Assembly (NCBI GenBank): GCA_016713675.1
Contig: JADJOS010000001.1
Location: 1,612,001 to 1,676,000, forward strand
Direction of reading: 5' to 3'
Length of the DNA stretch: 64,000 nucleotides
DNA from: Acidobacteriota bacterium
Lineage (GTDB): Bacteria; Acidobacteriota; Blastocatellia; Pyrinomonadales; Pyrinomonadaceae
Position numbers and translations under genes: made by a program. The notes beneath the pieces are model-generated. The model was given only the letters and a program-made list of their open reading frames with translations. It had not been told where the DNA came from and searched no databases. This document shows positions 43,420 to 51,957 of the stretch, one piece after another. The number at the start of each line of letters is the position of its first letter. The first letter of the stretch is position 1.

Positions 43420-44802
43420 ATGAGCGAAAACAAACAGACACGCCGCGAGATGTTGCGGAATACTGCATTGGCTGGATTTGGCCTCAGCCTTTTTGGAATT
43501 GAGACCGATGCGGCCGTCTCGGACGAAAATATTCTTAGCAAATTGCTTGAAGGGCCTGCACCGTCCGGGAAAACGATGATCGGTGTGCCATTTGAACGCC
43601 GCGAAACGGTCCGCGTGGGCATGATCGGCACCGGCTTGCGTGGGCAGAGCATCCTCAGCGAATTCGTCAATATTCCGAATGTCCGTGTTACTGCGGTGTG
43701 CGATGTCCTGCCGGAAAAGACCGACAAGGCGAAGGCGATCGTCGAAAAGGCAGGGCAGCCTTCGCCGACCGTTTATGTAAATGGTGATCGAGGCTATCGG
43801 GAACTGCTCAAGCGCGACGACATAGACGTAGTCTATGTCGCAACGCCGTGGGAATGGCACGTGTCGCAGTCGCTCGACGCGATGAAGGCGGGGAAACACG
43901 TCTGCTCAGAAGTTCCTGCGGCATATACGTTGAAAGAGCTTTGGGAACTCGTCGACACATCAGAACGCACTCGCAAGCACATGATGATGATGGAGAACTG
44001 CTGCTACGATTACGACGAGTTGCTGATCCTGAACATGGTGCGTGCCGGTGTTTTTGGCGAGTTGGTACACGGCGAAGCCGCGTATAATCACGACCTGCGG
44101 GCAATTTTATTCGAAACAAAGGACGAAGGCTTGTGGCGACGGGCTCATCATATGCTTCGCGACAGCAATCTATATCCCACGCACGGCCTCGGCCCGGTCG
44201 CGAATTACATGGACATCAATCGCGGCGACAAATTCGACTATATGGTCGCGATGAGTTCCGGTAGCCTCGGCCTACAGGATTATCGAAAAGAAAAGCTCGA
44301 TGCCAACGATTCGCGACACAAGGAGGTATACAAGGCCGGTGACTACAACACCAATCTGATCAAAACTGCAAAAGGCCGTTCGATCATGGTGCAGCACAAT
44401 GTCACGACTCCGCGTCCGTACGACCGCATCAACCTGATCCAGGGAACGAAAGGCATCTTCCGAGACTATCCGTCCCGAGTTTACGTCGAAAAAGACAAAG
44501 CAGACCACCGCTGGCAAACGATTGACGCCTACAAGGAAAAGTACGAACACAACCTCTGGCGCGTGGTCGGCGGGCAAGCCCGAAAGCTCGGCGGCCACGG
44601 CGGGATGGATTACCTGATGTGCTGGCGACTCGTCCAATGCTTCCGCGAAGGTCTCGTCCCCGACATGGACGTCTATGACGCCGCCGCCTGGAGCGCCCCC
44701 GGCCCCCTCAGCGAAATATCCGTCGCCAAAGGCTCAATGCCGATCAAGTTTCCTGATTTTACGAGAGGGAAATGGACGGGGGCGAGGACTTCGATTCCGT
44801 AA
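43420..44802 (+). CDS. Tat-exported Gfo/Idh/MocA protein, GH109-like
   Basis: A 460-residue protein. A twin-arginine signal (TRREMLRNTALAGFGLSLFG) is followed by a Rossmann domain (GMIGTGLRGQSILSEF) and a conserved VATPWEWHVSQSLDAMKAGKHV (in parts: ATPWEWHVSQS). The C-terminal pattern GHGGMDYLMCWRLVQCFREG and PDMDVYDAAAWSAPG matches GH109 glycosidases, which cleave alpha-N-acetylgalactosamine with a tightly bound NAD. The substrate is unconfirmed. It is divergent from serA. Confidence 0.88.
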   Translation: MSENKQTRREMLRNTALAGFGLSLFGIETDAAVSDENILSKLLEGPAPSGKTMIGVPFERRETVRVGMIGTGLRGQSILSEFVNIPNVRVTAVCDVLPEKTDKAKAIVEKAGQPSPTVYVNGDRGYRELLKRDDIDVVYVATPWEWHVSQSLDAMKAGKHVCSEVPAAYTLKELWELVDTSERTRKHMMMMENCCYDYDELLILNMVRAGVFGELVHGEAAYNHDLRAILFETKDEGLWRRAHHMLRDSNLYPTHGLGPVANYMDINRGDKFDYMVAMSSGSLGLQDYRKEKLDANDSRHKEVYKAGDYNTNLIKTAKGRSIMVQHNVTTPRPYDRINLIQGTKGIFRDYPSRVYVEKDKADHRWQTIDAYKEKYEHNLWRVVGGQARKLGGHGGMDYLMCWRLVQCFREGLVPDMDVYDAAAWSAPGPLSEISVAKGSMPIKFPDFTRGKWTGARTSIP

Positions 44803-44812
44803 ATACCCAACG

Positions 44813-45544
44813 CTAGCCTTTGATAACGGCCTTCAAGAATGCTTCTACGGTCGCCGAGCGGCCGAGCGGTCCGCTAAGAAGGACGAAAAGATTGACACCA
44901 ATTGCGAGATATGTTGCCGGGTGCCTTAGCGTGCCGAACTTCCATGCTGCCACCACGACCATACCGATTATCAGAGCCTGCGTGACATAGCCCGGCGCTG
45001 TTATGTCGATGTTCGGCCAGTCGGCAAAATTTATCCCGATCCATACGTTTGTTAGGCCGCGGCCGAGCGCCGGCGTCATTATCAAAAAGACCGTCGAGAT
45101 CAGCCACCATGAATGATTCTCGATCTCTTTGCGATGGATTATACTCTTGATGACCGCATATCCAAATGCCGTCATCATAACGATCTCGACTACGGCGACG
45201 CCGTAAAAGAACGAAGGCTCAAAAGGGCCAAACCGTTCAGGCTGCAAACGAGCATTGTCCGCATTCACGAGATCGCGGTACAACATGCTCAGCGCTGTCA
45301 TACAAACGCCGCCCGCCACAAACATCCCGATGATCCCAAGCGTCCTATGCCTGACGATCTGGCCGTGCGTCGCGAAGTAGGGCTGAAGGATTAGAAAGAG
45401 ATACCACACGGTCCCGGTCCAATAATGGACATGCACCGACCACGCATTCTCAGAGAAGTCGCCCCAATAGTCCATAAATATCCCTAGCTGCATGACGACC
45501 AGAGGGATGATCATCCACCTATGAAGATTCTTGTACTGATTCAT
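44813..45544 (-). CDS. Seven-helix membrane protein, unknown
   Basis: A 243-residue integral membrane protein with about seven helices. It has many aromatic residues and His in loops (HVHYWTG, YFATHGQIVRHR, HRKEIENHSWWL), which could suit haem or quinone binding. The pattern loosely recalls DUF2306-type proteins, but I do not assign it. Convergent with the GH109-like gene, 10 nt apart. Confidence 0.72.
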   Translation of the reverse strand: MNQYKNLHRWMIIPLVVMQLGIFMDYWGDFSENAWSVHVHYWTGTVWYLFLILQPYFATHGQIVRHRTLGIIGMFVAGGVCMTALSMLYRDLVNADNARLQPERFGPFEPSFFYGVAVVEIVMMTAFGYAVIKSIIHRKEIENHSWWLISTVFLIMTPALGRGLTNVWIGINFADWPNIDITAPGYVTQALIIGMVVVAAWKFGTLRHPATYLAIGVNLFVLLSGPLGRSATVEAFLKAVIKG

Positions 45545-45602
45545 GGCCGCGTCTACCCGTAGATCCGAACGTACTAAATTGTGTTTGGTCAGCAGAAGTA
45601 TA

Positions 45603-45635
45603 ACAAAAAAAACGAGAGGCCGGTAGCCTCTCGTT
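45603..45635 (-). terminator. Intrinsic terminator of lpdA
   Basis: AACGAGAGGC (45611-45620) and GCCTCTCGTT (45625-45634) form a 10-bp stem with a 4-nt loop. On the minus strand it is followed by a run of eight T (A run beginning at 45603). It lies about 30 nt past the lpdA stop. Confidence 0.93.
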
Positions 45636-45665
45636 TCAATTACGATTTGCGGATAGTCGAAAGCT

Positions 45666-47075
45666 CTACATATGGATCGTCAGATCGTGCACGCCCTCTG
45701 CGGCTTCCATTACTGCTTCGGAGACGGTTGGGTGAGCGTGGATGATGCGGCCTAGTTCATCGGCGGTGGTTTCTAGGGCCATGCCGACGCAGGCTTCGGC
45801 TAAGAGCTCGGTCGCGTGCGGGCCGATGATGTGGACGCCGAGAACCTCGTCGTATTTTTTCTCAGAGACGATCTTGACGAAACCGTCGGTCTCGCCGAGG
45901 ATGCGGGCCTTACCTGATGCCGAGAATGGGAACTTGCCAACCTTTACGTCGTATCCGGCGGCTTTGGCTTTCTCCTCAGTCAGGCCGACGCTGGCGACTT
46001 CGGGGTCGCAGTAGGTGCAGTTAGGGACGAGATTTTGTTTGATCGGCTCGACCTTTTTGCCGGCGATCTTTTCGACGACAAGAATACCTTCTTTTGAGGC
46101 GAGGTGAGCGAGCCATGCTGTATCAATGACGTCGCCGATGGCGAAGACGTTGGGTTCGTCGGTCTCGCAGTATTCGTTGACTTTGATCGTTCCGCGGGGA
46201 TTGACGACGACTTTGGTGTTCTCAAGGCCGATGCCTTCGATCGACGGCATTCGGCCGACGGCGACGAGCAGCATTTCGGCTTCGAACGTCACATCAGCAC
46301 CTTTTGAATTCTTGCCTGAGACCTTAACGCCTTTTTTGTCTTTTGTCAGCTTGTCGAGCTTGATGCCCGTCTCGCATTTGATGCCTTGCTTTTTGAATGC
46401 ACGAGCCAACTCTTTCGAAACGTCAGCGTCCTCGATCGGAACGATGCGGTCCATTAGCTCAACGACCGTCGTGTCGCAGCCAAAGCGATGATAAACACTC
46501 GCAAATTCAACGCCCACCGCACCAGAGCCCATAACGACCATCGACTTTGGCACGTGGTTAAGCTCGAGAATGTGATCAGAATTAACGACCTGCTTGCCGT
46601 CAGTCTCGAAGCCGGGGATCGGCCGCACGACTGAGCCTGTTGCGATGATGATGTTCTTGGTCTCGATGGTTTGGGTCTTGCCGTCTGCCATAGCGACCTC
46701 GACCTTGCCTTTCCCAACGATCTTGCCAAAGCCGTTGAATATCGTGGCTTTGTTCTTTTTCATCAGGTATGTAACGCCGGCCGAGTTCTTCGCGACGACG
46801 TCGGATTTGTACTTCTGAACGCCCGCCCAGTCATAACTCAAACCCGAGACTTTCAGGCCGAAGTTCTCAAAGTGCGAAGCCTTTTCATACAAATGAGCCG
46901 CGTTCAGCAAAGCCTTGGTCGGAATGCATCCGCGAAGGCCGCACGTGCCACCCAACCGAGCGTCCTTCTCTTTTTCAATAATTGCAACTTTTAGTCCAAG
47001 CTGTCCCGCACGCACCGCCGCGACATAGCCGCCGGGGCCCGATCCGATAATTGTTACGTCAAATTGTTCTGCCAA
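45666..47075 (-). CDS. lpdA: Dihydrolipoyl dehydrogenase
   Basis: The start is placed at TTG 47075, 8 nt after GAGGG; another TTG lies five codons upstream. The 469-residue flavoprotein has FAD motif IIGSGPGGYVAAVRAGQLG, the redox disulfide GGTCGLRGCIPTKALL (Cys-x4-Cys), NAD motif MGSGAVGVEFASVY, and the C-terminal His-Glu pair IHAHPTVSEAVMEA. It is the E3 of pyruvate, 2-oxoglutarate or branched-chain dehydrogenases; the E2 is at 34226. Confidence 0.96.
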   Translation of the reverse strand: MAEQFDVTIIGSGPGGYVAAVRAGQLGLKVAIIEKEKDARLGGTCGLRGCIPTKALLNAAHLYEKASHFENFGLKVSGLSYDWAGVQKYKSDVVAKNSAGVTYLMKKNKATIFNGFGKIVGKGKVEVAMADGKTQTIETKNIIIATGSVVRPIPGFETDGKQVVNSDHILELNHVPKSMVVMGSGAVGVEFASVYHRFGCDTTVVELMDRIVPIEDADVSKELARAFKKQGIKCETGIKLDKLTKDKKGVKVSGKNSKGADVTFEAEMLLVAVGRMPSIEGIGLENTKVVVNPRGTIKVNEYCETDEPNVFAIGDVIDTAWLAHLASKEGILVVEKIAGKKVEPIKQNLVPNCTYCDPEVASVGLTEEKAKAAGYDVKVGKFPFSASGKARILGETDGFVKIVSEKKYDEVLGVHIIGPHATELLAEACVGMALETTADELGRIIHAHPTVSEAVMEAAEGVHDLTIHM

Positions 47076-47211
47076 TGTAGTGTCCCTCAACTAAGTAAAC
47101 GTCGTTCAAAGCAAAACTTGATTATAAGAATTTAAGCCCGTTCTTGCTAGCCGAGAAGGCGAACCATTTCTTAAGATCCGTTTCACCATTCAACGGGGTA
47201 ACTGCAAACAC

Positions 47212-47241
47212 AAAAAAACGGCGAATAGATCATATTCGCCG
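47212..47241 (-). terminator. Intrinsic terminator of the lipoprotein gene
   Basis: CGGCGAATA (47219-47227) and TATTCGCCG (47233-47241) form a perfect 9-bp stem with a 5-nt loop. On the minus strand it is followed by seven T (47218-47212). Confidence 0.93.
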
Positions 47242-47265
47242 CAAGGAATGAACTTCGAACTCCGA

Positions 47266-47679
47266 CTATTTTTTTGGCATTTCAAAAATGCTCGAATAAT
47301 CCTTCATCAACGCCTGAAACTTCTCGACAGCTCCGTCGCTTTGGGCCATTTTCATAGCGTTCTTTGTCGCAACGTCCGTCAGCGTTTTCATATTGCTTGT
47401 TACGCTGTCTTCGAGCTTTTTCTTCACGTCTGCGCTGACCTGCATTCCGACCGCATCTTTAATGGCGTCCCATTTAGCTTTGAGGCCGGCTTTTTTGCCG
47501 TCAAATGCTTTTTGAGCCGCAGCGATACCTTCGGCAGACGGATCGGAATCGATCTTCGATGTAAGTTCTTTAGTTACAGATTCAAATTCGGTGATGAACG
47601 CGTTGATCTCAGCATCTTTGCTGCAGCCGGTTAGGCCGATGCAGAACATCGCGATCAGAAATAGGGTTACTTTTTTCAT
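47266..47679 (-). CDS. Small helical lipoprotein
   Basis: A 137-residue lipoprotein with lipobox LTGC at residues 16-19 (signal MKKVTLFLIAMFCIG). The rest is helical and charged (ESVTKELTSKID, VKKKLEDSVTSNMKTLTDVA), with no Cys or domain I recognise. It has its own ribosome site and terminator, so it is a single-gene unit. Confidence 0.8.
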   Translation of the reverse strand: MKKVTLFLIAMFCIGLTGCSKDAEINAFITEFESVTKELTSKIDSDPSAEGIAAAQKAFDGKKAGLKAKWDAIKDAVGMQVSADVKKKLEDSVTSNMKTLTDVATKNAMKMAQSDGAVEKFQALMKDYSSIFEMPKK

Positions 47680-47774
47680 TTTCTACTCTCCAAGTGTAAT
47701 ATCTAGTTTCTTACCAAAACTGTATCTAACGAACGGTTTGTTACAGGAAATCTGCAAAATATTACAGGAAAACA

Positions 47775-48116
47775 ATGAACCATTCAAGTGAGTTTTTGGA
47801 AATTGTCGAAGTTGCGAAAAGCCGAGTACCGGAAGTGACGGGTTGCCGGAAAAATCGATGTCCGAGAAAATGATGAATTCAAAACAGCCCTCGCCCAGGG
47901 TGCCAAACATGTGGGAGGGGCGTCTTAGACCGCGATATCGTTCAAACGTTTCACGATAAATCGGCGGAATTGATCTTGTACTGCGCCGTCGGATATCGAT
48001 CGGCGCTTGCAGCCGATATGATCCAGAGAATCGGCGATTCAAACATATGGTTTCTGGCCGTCGGTTGGGCGGCATGGCAAGAGGCAGGAGCACCAATCGA
48101 AACAGCAATATTTTAA
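47775..48116 (+). pseudogene. Rhodanese-like gene remnant with frameshifts and a deletion
   Basis: From ATG 47775 (MNHSSEFLEIVEVAKSRVPEV) the frame stops within 33 codons. The adjacent frame gives IDVRENDEFKTALAQGAKHV. Then, after another slip near 47930, it reads GVLDRDIVQTFHDKSAELIL, YCAVGYRSALAADMIQRIG and VGWAAWQEAG to TAA 48116. Together this is a single-domain rhodanese with its active site YC(x)xGYRSA still readable. About ten residues before IDVRE are missing. At least two shifts and a deletion show real decay. Three other rhodanese genes stand within 5 kb. Confidence 0.8.
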
Positions 48117-48120
48117 CGAT

Positions 48121-48804
48121 ATGAAGACCGATATTGAAGCACGTAGAGCACGAGTGAGAGAGATCCAAGAGCAATTTGCAGTACGTGGAGACTCAATGGG
48201 TTGGTTTGAGGCTCTTTATCAAGAGGCCGCCGGCGACAATGAGGTGATTCCGTGGGCGGACCTCGAGCCGAATGCGTATTTTCGAAAGTGGGCAGAGGCT
48301 AAAGGGCTTAAGGGGGAAGGCCGAACGGCTTTGGTCGTCGGCTGCGGTCTTGGCGACGACGCTCGGTATCTTCACGATATAGGGTTCAAGGTGACAGCGT
48401 TTGATATCTCGCCGACTGCTGTTGATTGGGCTCGGAAACTTCACGCAGACACCGATATTGTGTTTGAGACATGCGACCTGTTCAAGCCTTTTCGCGGCTG
48501 GTTAGGGGCTTTCGACTTTGTTCTCGAGATCTATACGATACAGCCGTTGCCGTTGATTATGCGGCCGCAGGTCGTTGACGCGATTGCCGGGTTTGTAAAG
48601 GAAGGCGGGAGAATTGTCGTTGTGACCCGAGGCCGCGAAGATGACGTCGAGCCTGATGAATTGCCTTGGCCGATGTCCCGCCGCGACCTCAGCCGCTTTG
48701 AGTACAACGGCCTGACGCAAAACGACTTTGTCATCATGCCCGGCGAAGAAGGGGAGCCGCCGCGGTTCGTTGTCGAATATGTCCGCGCGAAAGACTCGGC
48801 CTAA
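48121..48804 (+). CDS. TPMT-like SAM-dependent methyltransferase
   Basis: A 227-residue class I methyltransferase. Motif I is ALVVGCGLGDDARYLHDIG, followed by VTAFDISPTAVDWAR. The layout (helical N-terminus with the acidic-aromatic segment, FDFVLEIYTIQPLPL) resembles thiopurine/tellurite-type methyltransferases. Substrates in this group include thiols, selenium and tellurium compounds. It starts 5 nt after the rhodanese relic and converges with the ArsR gene by a 4-bp overlap. A thiol substrate is plausible from context only. Confidence 0.85.
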   Translation: MKTDIEARRARVREIQEQFAVRGDSMGWFEALYQEAAGDNEVIPWADLEPNAYFRKWAEAKGLKGEGRTALVVGCGLGDDARYLHDIGFKVTAFDISPTAVDWARKLHADTDIVFETCDLFKPFRGWLGAFDFVLEIYTIQPLPLIMRPQVVDAIAGFVKEGGRIVVVTRGREDDVEPDELPWPMSRRDLSRFEYNGLTQNDFVIMPGEEGEPPRFVVEYVRAKDSA

Positions 48805-49136
48805 CTGAACATGGCACTTCGATCGGAGAATTTTGCCTTGAGACTACCGCAAACAACATCGCACAATTCGAAGACGGTATCGTCAGCGATCCTATAATAG
48901 ACCGTGTTTCCGGCTTGTCGTTTGGCAACGAGTCCCTCGTCCTGCAGCATTTTAAGATGCTTGCTAACGTTCGGCTGTGTCGAATTTACGCCATTCGTTA
49001 TTGAACCCACACTCGACTCGCCATTCTCAAGGAACTGCAGAATGTGCAGGCGTAGAGGCTCTGAAAGCACCTTAAATCTTGCCGCTACAACACTTACGGC
49101 CTCAGTAGACATTTTCTGGTGTTTATACTTTTTCAT
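48801..49136 (-). CDS. ArsR-family repressor of the persulfide cluster
   Basis: About 111 residues from ATG 49136; ATG 49112 (MSTEAV) is also possible. The winged helix has FKVLSEPLRLHILQFL, SITNGVNSTQPNVSKHLKML (recognition helix) and RQAGNTVYYRIADD (wing). Cys residues near the C-terminus (FELCDVVCGSL) could form a reactive pair, as in BigR/SqrR-type persulfide sensors, though those have Cys in other helices. It diverges from the rhodanese-TauE-PDO operon, with the operator in between. Confidence 0.88.
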   Translation of the reverse strand: MKKYKHQKMSTEAVSVVAARFKVLSEPLRLHILQFLENGESSVGSITNGVNSTQPNVSKHLKMLQDEGLVAKRQAGNTVYYRIADDTVFELCDVVCGSLKAKFSDRSAMFS

Positions 49137-49138
49137 AC

Positions 49139-49167
49139 TTGACAATATAACGATAGAGTTATATGCT
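49139..49167 (+). promoter_or_regulatory. Operator within the sulfur-cluster promoter
   Basis: A -35 TTGACA (49139-49144), a 17-bp spacer and TATGCT (49162-49167) form a promoter. ATATAAC-GATAGA-GTTATAT (49145-49164) is a perfect 7-bp dyad that fills the spacer. A repressor bound here would exclude RNA polymerase, as in BigR-type control. Confidence 0.65.
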
Positions 49168-49211
49168 CATATACAGATCGAGTATATTACCTAGGAGAAC
49201 TAATTACAAGC

Positions 49212-49757
49212 ATGACAATTAAACAAGCATCAGTACACGAGATCAATGAACTTTTGGACGGCGGCGGCGAATGTCAGGTTATTGATGTGCGCGAGTTTTC
49301 AGAATTCAACAGTGAGCGGATCGCAGACGCCCAATTGATGCCGTTATCCAATTTTGAAAAGCACGCTGACGAGATCGACCATACAAAACCCGTCTATATA
49401 ATGTGCAGGTCCGGAAATCGTGCAAAGAACGCTGCGGAAAAGCTTGCAAGCAAGGGCTTTACAGATATTCACGTGATCGAGGGTGGAATGGTCGCATGGG
49501 CAGGTGCAAACCTGCCGGTCGTTAAGGGCGATTCAAAGGTCTGGTCGCTGGAACGTCAGGTGAGGTTTACTGCCGGTATGCTTGTTTTGGCAGGTGTAGT
49601 TCTCTCACTATTTGTCAGCTCGTATTTTCTAATGTTCTCGGCGCTTGTCGGCGCAGGGTTGATGTTTTCGGCCGCGACCGATACGTGTGCGATGGGAATG
49701 GCATTGGCCAAAATGCCTTGGAATAAGGCTCCAGTTAGCTGCGAGCCGGCGAAATAG
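49212..49757 (+). CDS. Rhodanese-DUF2892 membrane protein
   Basis: A 181-residue protein. Rhodanese domain (about 1-105) with VIDVREFSEF and active site YIMCRSGNRAKNA (Cys about residue 63). Two transmembrane helices follow (about 118-160), ending in the DUF2892 signature ATDTCAMGMALAKMPWNK. It transfers sulfane sulfur at the membrane. First gene of the rightward sulfur operon; GGAG upstream. Confidence 0.95.
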   Translation: MTIKQASVHEINELLDGGGECQVIDVREFSEFNSERIADAQLMPLSNFEKHADEIDHTKPVYIMCRSGNRAKNAAEKLASKGFTDIHVIEGGMVAWAGANLPVVKGDSKVWSLERQVRFTAGMLVLAGVVLSLFVSSYFLMFSALVGAGLMFSAATDTCAMGMALAKMPWNKAPVSCEPAK

Positions 49758-49765
49758 GGATCACA

Positions 49766-50527
49766 ATGTCGATACTTTTCATCATCGGATTGATCCTAAG
49801 TGCAGTGATCGGCTTGTCACTTGGGCTGATCGGGGGCGGCGGATCGATACTTACGGTCCCGATTCTCGTCTATCTACTTGGAGTCGGTCCGCATGAGGCG
49901 GTAGGCATGTCGCTAGCTGTAGTGGGGGCCACGAGCATACTTGGGTCGTACATGCATTGGCGGCGGGACAACGTCGATATCTCGACGGGTCTGTTGTTTG
50001 GTGTTGCAGGTATCATCGGAGCTCTTTTAGGTTCGCCTTTAACGAAATTGGTTTCGCCACAGGCTCTTCTGCTGATATTTGGTTTGTTGATGCTCGTGGT
50101 CGCCATTTCGATGATCTGGCGTCGAAACCATGCCATCGACGTATCACTTCACAAACCGCATCTTATCCAGGGGATCCTTGCTGGGTTGGGTGTTGGCATT
50201 TTGACGGGATTTCTTGGTGTCGGCGGCGGATTTTTGATCGTACCGGCTCTGGTGTTCTTTGGCGGACTGCCGATGAAAAAGGCGATCGGCACATCTTTGT
50301 TCGTCATATTTCTGAACTGTGCGGCCGGCCTTTTTGGCCACATGAGCCAGAGCACCTTTGATTGGCAACTGACGGGCATCGTGATGGCTTTGGCTGTCGC
50401 CGGTGCGGTGGTCGGAACTATTTTGTCCCATCGCATTGCGGCACAACGATTGCAGAGTATGTTTGCGGTTCTCGTTTTAGGGGTCGCAGCGTTCCTCGTG
50501 GTGAAAAACTACGCGGTTATTTTTTGA
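49766..50527 (+). CDS. TauE/SafE-type sulfite/anion exporter
   Basis: A 253-residue membrane protein with about eight helices in two TauE repeats. LIGGGGSILTVPILVYLLG and GVGGGFLIVPALVFFGGLP are the paired glycine-rich family signatures. Its place between rhodanese and persulfide dioxygenase suggests export of sulfite or thiosulfate made by the pathway (inference). It follows the rhodanese gene by 8 nt. Confidence 0.93.
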   Translation: MSILFIIGLILSAVIGLSLGLIGGGGSILTVPILVYLLGVGPHEAVGMSLAVVGATSILGSYMHWRRDNVDISTGLLFGVAGIIGALLGSPLTKLVSPQALLLIFGLLMLVVAISMIWRRNHAIDVSLHKPHLIQGILAGLGVGILTGFLGVGGGFLIVPALVFFGGLPMKKAIGTSLFVIFLNCAAGLFGHMSQSTFDWQLTGIVMALAVAGAVVGTILSHRIAAQRLQSMFAVLVLGVAAFLVVKNYAVIF

Positions 50528-50567
50528 AATTGGTAAAATACACACACTTATTAGGAGAACTAAGATC

Positions 50568-51947
50568 ATGCAATTCAAGCAATTTTATTTAGGATGTCTT
50601 TCGCACGCGTCGTATTATTTGGGGTCAGAAGGCGAGGCCGCGATCATCGACCCGCAGCGTGATGTCCAACAATATATCGATGAGGCAGATGCCAACGGTC
50701 AAAAGATCAAATACGTGATCGAAACACATTCGCACGCCGATTTTGTCAGCGGCCACATCGAACTCGCGGCGAAAACCGGTGCCGCGATCATCTATGGTCA
50801 ACGTGCAAATACACAGTTTCCGACGCTCAAGGTGAAGGACGGCGATGAACTGTATGTCGGCAAGATCAAGCTCCGATTTCTCGAAACGCCCGGTCACACA
50901 CCCGAAGGAATAACGATAGTTGCCGAAAACACTGAAGACCACGATGAACCACTTAAGATGTTCACAGGCGACACGCTCTTTATCGGTGATGTTGGACGGC
51001 CGGACCTAATTGGTTCCAAAGGATTCACCGCAGAGCAGATGGGATCGATGCTCTATGATTCGCTTCACAACAGCATTCTTGGATTTCCGGACGAAACTGA
51101 GGTCTACCCCGCACATGGTGCCGGAAGCCTTTGCGGCAAATCGCTTTCAAAGGAAACATGGTCAACGCTTGGCAACCAGCGGCAGTTCAACTATGCACTT
51201 CAGCCTATGAGCAAGGATGATTTCATAAAGATCGTCGCGGCGGACCAACCGGAGGTGCCGATGTATTTTCCGCTAAGTGCGGCGAAGAACCTTGAGGGCT
51301 CGGCGGCGTTGGACAAGATAACGGCTCCGAGAAAACTATCGACAGATGAGATCCGGAATTTCGACGGAGTAGTGATCGATGTTCGTCCAAGTGCCGGATA
51401 CGGTGCCGGTCACATCCCAAACGCCATAAACATTTGGCTTGAGGGTCAATTCGCGTCATGGACAGGTACTATGATCCCAATTGGCACACCGATCGCGATC
51501 GCCGCTGACACTGTGGATCAAGTCGACGAGGCTTTCATGCGATTGGCCAGGATCGGTCATGAAACTGCGACAGGTTATATTCTGATGGGTGATTTTACCG
51601 GCGAAGTAAGGAAAACTGAACAGGTGCCGGTCAGTCAGGTCCGGGAATTGTTAAACAGTGGAATTCAGTTTGTCGATGTCCGACGGACAGCGGAGTATGC
51701 AAACGGCCACGCTAGTCAAACGATCAATTTGCCGTTAGACAAGTTGCCAAACGAGATCGGCAAGCTCGATCCTCAAAAGCCGACCTACATTATATGTCAA
51801 AGCGGCTATCGCTCCAGTTTGGGAACTAGTGTGCTTGAAAATGCCGGCTTCAGTGAGATTTACAATGTGATCGGCGGCACTGCCGCATGGATAAGTGAAG
51901 GCCTCGAAACCGAGGTTTCGGCGGCGGCCTGTGCAACGACGAAATAG
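50568..51947 (+). CDS. Persulfide dioxygenase-type hydrolase fused to two rhodanese domains
   Basis: A 459-residue protein. An N-terminal metallo-beta-lactamase-fold domain (about 1-230) has THSHADFVSGHIELA: the usual HxHxDH is HxHxDF, as in many MBL-rhodanese proteins of this group. Further metal residues are ETPGHTPEGI, MFTGDTLFIGDVG and YPAHGAGSLCG. The first rhodanese (about 255-350) lacks the active Cys (IAIAADT at its place). The second (about 360-455) has it in YIICQSGYRSS. Such enzymes oxidise glutathione persulfide to sulfite and handle the sulfur. Third gene of the operon. Confidence 0.93.
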   Translation: MQFKQFYLGCLSHASYYLGSEGEAAIIDPQRDVQQYIDEADANGQKIKYVIETHSHADFVSGHIELAAKTGAAIIYGQRANTQFPTLKVKDGDELYVGKIKLRFLETPGHTPEGITIVAENTEDHDEPLKMFTGDTLFIGDVGRPDLIGSKGFTAEQMGSMLYDSLHNSILGFPDETEVYPAHGAGSLCGKSLSKETWSTLGNQRQFNYALQPMSKDDFIKIVAADQPEVPMYFPLSAAKNLEGSAALDKITAPRKLSTDEIRNFDGVVIDVRPSAGYGAGHIPNAINIWLEGQFASWTGTMIPIGTPIAIAADTVDQVDEAFMRLARIGHETATGYILMGDFTGEVRKTEQVPVSQVRELLNSGIQFVDVRRTAEYANGHASQTINLPLDKLPNEIGKLDPQKPTYIICQSGYRSSLGTSVLENAGFSEIYNVIGGTAAWISEGLETEVSAAACATTK

Positions 51948-51957
51948 GAGCAAGAAA

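Noticed and set aside
47775..48116. Programmed frameshifting in the rhodanese gene
   Set aside because: There are two shifts and a missing segment, with no slippery site, which fits decay better.
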